The position numbers were made by a program, and so were the translations under genes. From positions 1-6,507 of the forward strand of contig NZ_PREV01000005.1 in the NCBI RefSeq assembly GCF_002959965.1: a stretch of DNA of 6,507 nt. The letters are read 5' to 3'. The notes under the pieces were generated by a model. It had not been told where the DNA came from. It saw only the letters and a list, made by a program, of their open reading frames with translations, and searched no databases. Of the stretch, positions 4,244 through 6,507 are shown one piece after another. Position 1 is the first letter of the stretch. Each line of letters opens with the position of its first letter. This DNA is from Microbulbifer pacificus (GTDB lineage: Bacteria; Pseudomonadota; Gammaproteobacteria; Pseudomonadales; Cellvibrionaceae).

Positions 4244-5038
4244 ATGAATCAATTAGTTTTTAAATCAAATGACCAAGTAGTTACAAGCTCAAGGAACATC
4301 GCAAGAGATTTTGGCAAAGAGCATAAAAATGTGATTCGTGATATTAGGGGCCTGCTCAAAAATGAGCCAGCAAAAGATATGTTTTATGAAACAACCTATA
4401 TTCATGAAAAAAACAATCAAGAGTTTGTTCAATACCTAATGAATCGAGATGGATTTACATTACTCATTATGGGATTCACTGGTAAGAAAGCAATGAAATT
4501 CAAAATGAATTATATGAAAGCTTTTAATCAAATGGAACAGCAACTTAAAGAATTAAATAAACCATCCTACATGATTGATGATCCAATCAAACGGGCTGAA
4601 ATATGGATTAGTGAACAAAAAGAGAAAAAAGAACTTGAAACTAAAAATCGAGTATTAGAACAACGTGTATCAGAATACGAGCCTAAAATTACGTATTTAG
4701 ATGAAATTCTTAAATCGACTGATTCTGTTGCTGTCTCCCAAGTTGCTGAGGATTACGGAATGACTGGTCAAGAAATGAATAAATTACTAAACCAAATCGG
4801 CATTCAATACAAGATGGGCGGGCAATGGTTGCTTTATTCCAAGCACAAAGGTAACGGATATACGAAATCTAACACTGTCGACATTACTCATACCGATGGT
4901 AGGAAGTCGGTTCGTATGCACACAAAATGGACTCAGAAAGGAAGACTATTTATCTATGAATCTTTGAAAAGTGAAGGAATTCTTCCTTTGATGGAAATTA
5001 ACTTAAACAACCGCAAAAAGCTAGAAGGTGTTCATTAA
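4244..5038 (+). CDS. rha: Rha-family / ANT-domain phage antirepressor
   Basis: The 264-residue protein has a Rha-type DNA-binding domain at the N-terminus (about 5-100: VVTSSRNIARDFGKEHKNVIRDI, then YLMNRDGFTLLIMGFTGKKA), a charged coiled-coil linker (about 118-145: EQKEKKELETKNRVLEQRV) and a C-terminal ANT/KilAC domain (about 148-250: VAEDYGMTGQEMNKLLNQIGI, QWLLYSKHKG, and TKWTQKGRLFIYESL). This architecture is typical of antirepressors that help a prophage escape repression. ATG 4244 is used because AAGGAGTGA precedes it; the upstream GTG lies in that site. The stop overlaps the next ATG by one base (TAATG). Confidence 0.93.
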   Translation: MNQLVFKSNDQVVTSSRNIARDFGKEHKNVIRDIRGLLKNEPAKDMFYETTYIHEKNNQEFVQYLMNRDGFTLLIMGFTGKKAMKFKMNYMKAFNQMEQQLKELNKPSYMIDDPIKRAEIWISEQKEKKELETKNRVLEQRVSEYEPKITYLDEILKSTDSVAVSQVAEDYGMTGQEMNKLLNQIGIQYKMGGQWLLYSKHKGNGYTKSNTVDITHTDGRKSVRMHTKWTQKGRLFIYESLKSEGILPLMEINLNNRKKLEGVH

Positions 5039-5358
5039 TGAGTAAAATTTTAAACTTAAATTCTTTTGATAGAACTTATAAAAGAATAGTAGAAAAATCA
5101 AGCAATGATTTGATAAAAATAAATGTTGAATTTTATCACCATGATTTTCAAAGTGAACCATTTTTGCACACGGAAGCAAAAGTACAAAACGTATTATTCG
5201 ATAGATCCCTTGATGGTGGAGCAGTTATCACAATCATGACAAATGAAAGCTATCTATCGTTTGCTGAAAAGAATTACCACACAAACTTATCTGGGGACGA
5301 TGTAGTTTTTTCTTCCAAACATAATAGCGAAACTTACTGCATCATCCAATTCATATAA
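5038..5358 (+). CDS. Hypothetical early phage protein
   Basis: The 106-residue product starts at an ATG that overlaps the Rha stop by one base, with AGAAGGTG in the end of the Rha gene as ribosome binding site, so it is translationally coupled. It has no signal peptide or membrane segment. The N-terminal part is basic (MSKILNLNSFDRTYKRIVEK); the rest has alternating patterns typical of beta strands (LIKINVEFYHHDF, AKVQNVLFDR, GGAVITIMTNESYLSF, ETYCIIQFI). I recognise no family. Co-expression with the antirepressor and the excisionase-like gene suggests an early regulatory or anti-host role, which is only a guess. Confidence 0.85.
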   Translation: MSKILNLNSFDRTYKRIVEKSSNDLIKINVEFYHHDFQSEPFLHTEAKVQNVLFDRSLDGGAVITIMTNESYLSFAEKNYHTNLSGDDVVFSSKHNSETYCIIQFI

Positions 5359-5371
5359 GGAGGCCATCTAA

Positions 5372-5671
5372 ATGTCAATGGAAGACACTATCCGTCAAAT
5401 AGTCCGAGAAGAGAACGAGAAGCATCAACAAGAAATAAAATTGTTAATTAGTTCTCTATCTCAATCTCACCAAGATCAAAATCATCCAAAGACGATTTCA
5501 GTCAGAGAAGCTTCAGAAATATTAGGATTTGGCGTTAATAAAACTTACGAATTGATAAAGAGACATAAACAGACAGGATTCCCGCATTTGAGGGATGGGA
5601 AAATCATTCGTGTTCCTTACCAAGCATTGATCCACTGGATTAATCAGCAATCAACTCTACAAGCAAACTAG
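5372..5671 (+). CDS. Excisionase-like helix-turn-helix DNA-binding protein
   Basis: The 99-residue protein has a charged N-terminal coil (about 1-35: MSMEDTIRQIVREENEKHQQ) and a C-terminal winged-helix/MerR-like HTH of the excisionase (HTH_17) type (about 41-92: TISVREASEILGFGVNKTYELI, then GFPHLRDGKIIRVPYQAL and IHWINQQ). Such proteins serve as phage excisionases or small regulators. The N-terminal coil could allow dimerisation and makes it longer than a minimal Xis. ATG 5372 follows AAGGAGG, which overlaps the previous gene's stop codon. As no other excisionase candidate is visible, it is the best candidate partner for the integrase, although distance from int leaves a regulatory role open. 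Confidence 0.85.
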   Translation: MSMEDTIRQIVREENEKHQQEIKLLISSLSQSHQDQNHPKTISVREASEILGFGVNKTYELIKRHKQTGFPHLRDGKIIRVPYQALIHWINQQSTLQAN

Positions 5672-5708
5672 AAACCAACTGAGGGAGCCGGTAATTACAT
5701 TATAACGT

Positions 5709-5769
5709 TGCAATCCTAGATATACTGTGCAACCCCTGCAATCGTACGACAAGCGTGCAAACTATGCAC
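5709..5769. repeat. Array of five TGCAA-type repeats with alternating 19/9-bp spacing
   Basis: TGCAA begins at 5709, 5728, 5737 and 5756, and TGCAC at 5765, giving steps of 19, 9, 19 and 9 bp, a 28-bp period. The 5709 and 5737 units share TGCAATC-N-TA. The array fills the 115-bp gap before the next gene, and TATACT (5721-5726) within it could be a -10 (TTACAT at 5696 is a poor -35). This looks like an operator set for a DNA-binding protein, perhaps the HTH proteins on either side; an iteron role is less likely. Confidence 0.5.
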
Positions 5770-5786
5770 AGAAAGGGGTGAAAACA

Positions 5787-6122
5787 ATGCTTCACTACAA
5801 ACAAGCTAACTTACAACTAGAGGAACTAGACGATGTTGAAATAGGAAAAAAGCTAAGGTTTATGCGTAAGCGTAAAGGTTGGAGTCAAGAAAAGATGGGT
5901 GAAAAAATGCACCTATCTAGAAGCAACATATCAAGAATGGAATCGGGTTTATTACCAGTTCGCCATAGAGAGTTTCTAAAGTGGGCAAACAATACGAACT
6001 CGCAGGACGTTGTACTATCCATCATGTTTAACATCGACGTTGCACAAGCAATGGAGATACTAACGCAAGTAGCAAGCGCATTAACCGGTGTAATGACCAT
6101 ATTTTTAGGAGGGATAGCATGA
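5787..6122 (+). CDS. XRE-family HTH protein with hydrophobic C-terminal tail
   Basis: The 111-residue product carries an XRE helix-turn-helix at about 18-70 (IGKKLRFMRKRKGWSQEKMG, EKMHLSRSNISRMESG, HREFLKWAN). After it comes a hydrophobic C-terminus (about 75-111: VVLSIMFNIDVAQAME, then ILTQVASALTGVMTIFLGGIA) long enough to cross the membrane, so this may be a tail-anchored DNA-binding protein; a buried dimerisation helix is the alternative. ATG 5787 is preceded by AAAGGGGTGA at good spacing; the frame is open upstream to 5727 but that stretch is the TGCAA array. It overlaps the next gene by ATGA. It is a second XRE regulator, distinct from the repressor and Cro. Confidence 0.88.
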   Translation: MLHYKQANLQLEELDDVEIGKKLRFMRKRKGWSQEKMGEKMHLSRSNISRMESGLLPVRHREFLKWANNTNSQDVVLSIMFNIDVAQAMEILTQVASALTGVMTIFLGGIA

Positions 6123-6412
6123 AAAAGATGAATTTCAAAGATCATTTCAGAGAGAAAGACATTCAAAAAGCAAAGAACGAATTTAGCTGTATGGCTGAAT
6201 TGGCAATGTCAATTAATACAAACGCACAAGCTGGCAATTTTGAGAAGGCACTAACAAGAGGTGAGGACTTAATCAAATCACTAGAACGATTCGTATATCT
6301 CAATGAAAGAAAACAGGCCGATGATAGTTACCAAGCATTAATTGAAGATTTAAAGCAAAGAGGAATTAGTCCAGAGAAAGTGATCATGCATCTTGAGGAA
6401 AAAGCGATATGA
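6119..6412 (+). CDS. Hypothetical all-helical protein
   Basis: The 97-residue soluble protein starts at an ATG inside the preceding stop (ATGA), with AGGAGGG about 6 nt upstream. It appears wholly helical: a basic N-terminus (MKKMNFKDHFREKDIQKAKN), a middle with NAQAGNFEKALTRGEDLIKSLERF that resembles a single TPR-like helical hairpin, and a charged C-terminus. It resembles small early proteins of Bacillus phages in style, but I recognise no family. Coupling to the XRE gene before it and to the 28-codon membrane peptide after it suggests the three work together. Confidence 0.85.
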   Translation: MKKMNFKDHFREKDIQKAKNEFSCMAELAMSINTNAQAGNFEKALTRGEDLIKSLERFVYLNERKQADDSYQALIEDLKQRGISPEKVIMHLEEKAI

Positions 6413-6495
6413 GTAAACGAGCATATAACGTGTTTCATACATTCGCATTCGTCGCAGCGTTAGCATTCTTGTTTTACGCATTAACTAACAGTTAG
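6409..6495 (+). CDS. 28-residue single-pass membrane peptide
   Basis: Starts at the ATG overlapping the previous stop (ATGA) and reads MSKRAYNVFHTFAFVAALAF then LFYALTNS. It has a basic N-terminus and one hydrophobic segment (residues about 9-25), so it should insert in the membrane with its N-terminus inside. The upstream GAGGA at about 6395 gives a plausible ribosome binding site. Very short, but the ATGA coupling and the clean membrane pattern support it. Small membrane peptides of this size are common in phage early operons and usually unannotated; the function is unknown. Confidence 0.65.
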   Translation: MSKRAYNVFHTFAFVAALAFLFYALTNS

Positions 6496-6499
6496 GAGT
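6494..6499 (+). promoter_or_regulatory. Ribosome binding site of the next gene, which starts beyond the window
   Basis: AGGAGT overlaps the stop codon of the membrane peptide and is followed by TATTCCAA to the window end, spacing that would place a start codon just outside. The rightward operon therefore continues. Confidence 0.55.
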
Positions 6500-6507
6500 T
6501 ATTCCAA

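Noticed and set aside
5885..6166. Minus-strand open frame opposite the XRE gene with hydrophobic tail
   Set aside because: Antisense to a gene with a clear HTH domain and ribosome binding site; no leftward signals.

Overview
This window is the left end (attachment site plus lysogeny and early-control module) of a temperate phage or closely related integrative element in a low-GC Gram-positive bacterium, probably a member of the Bacillaceae or a relative. The evidence is AT-rich DNA, strong GGAGG-type ribosome binding sites, frequent TTG/GTG starts, a tRNA that does not encode CCA, and a gene set (tyrosine integrase, ImmA-type peptidase, XRE repressor and Cro pair, Rha/ANT antirepressor) typical of Firmicutes prophages. 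The species cannot be named from the sequence.

Layout. Positions 1-27 are the 3' end of a tRNA (best fit tRNA-Thr) followed by its terminator; this is the probable integration site. A leftward block (105-3433) then holds, in map order, the integrase, a 54-codon gene, an ImmA/IrrE-family metallopeptidase, a short ORF, a highly structured non-coding stretch, a lipoprotein gene and the XRE repressor. The divergent repressor/Cro promoter region (3434-3595) carries four 15-bp operators of the form GMAAC-N5-GTTKC, and a fifth copy lies inside the end of cro. Rightward genes follow: cro, a 56-codon gene, (after one counter-oriented 57-codon gene) a Rha/ANT antirepressor, an unknown 106-residue protein, an excisionase-like HTH protein, an intergenic TGCAA array, an XRE protein with a hydrophobic tail, a 97-residue helical protein and a 28-residue membrane peptide. 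The last three overlap by ATGA.

How it would work. In the lysogen the XRE repressor should bind the GMAAC-N5-GTTKC operators and silence the perfect-consensus rightward promoter (TTGACA/TATAAT). The ImmA-like peptidase is the likely inactivator of that repressor on induction. It is encoded with the integrase in a translationally coupled cluster preceded by a LexA-like box. Cro and Rha would then commit the element to the rightward programme.

The most unusual item is about 215 nt (minus strand, 2156-2370) that is richer in G+C than its surroundings, does not code for protein, and folds into several hairpins, one capped by a GAAA tetraloop. Its 3' hairpin ends exactly at a GTGA. I judge it a candidate HEARO/omega-RNA (the guide RNA class of IscB nucleases) with no IscB gene beside it, sitting as cargo between the lipoprotein and immA. 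This identification rests on remembered resemblance and hand-drawn pairing and needs a covariance-model search.
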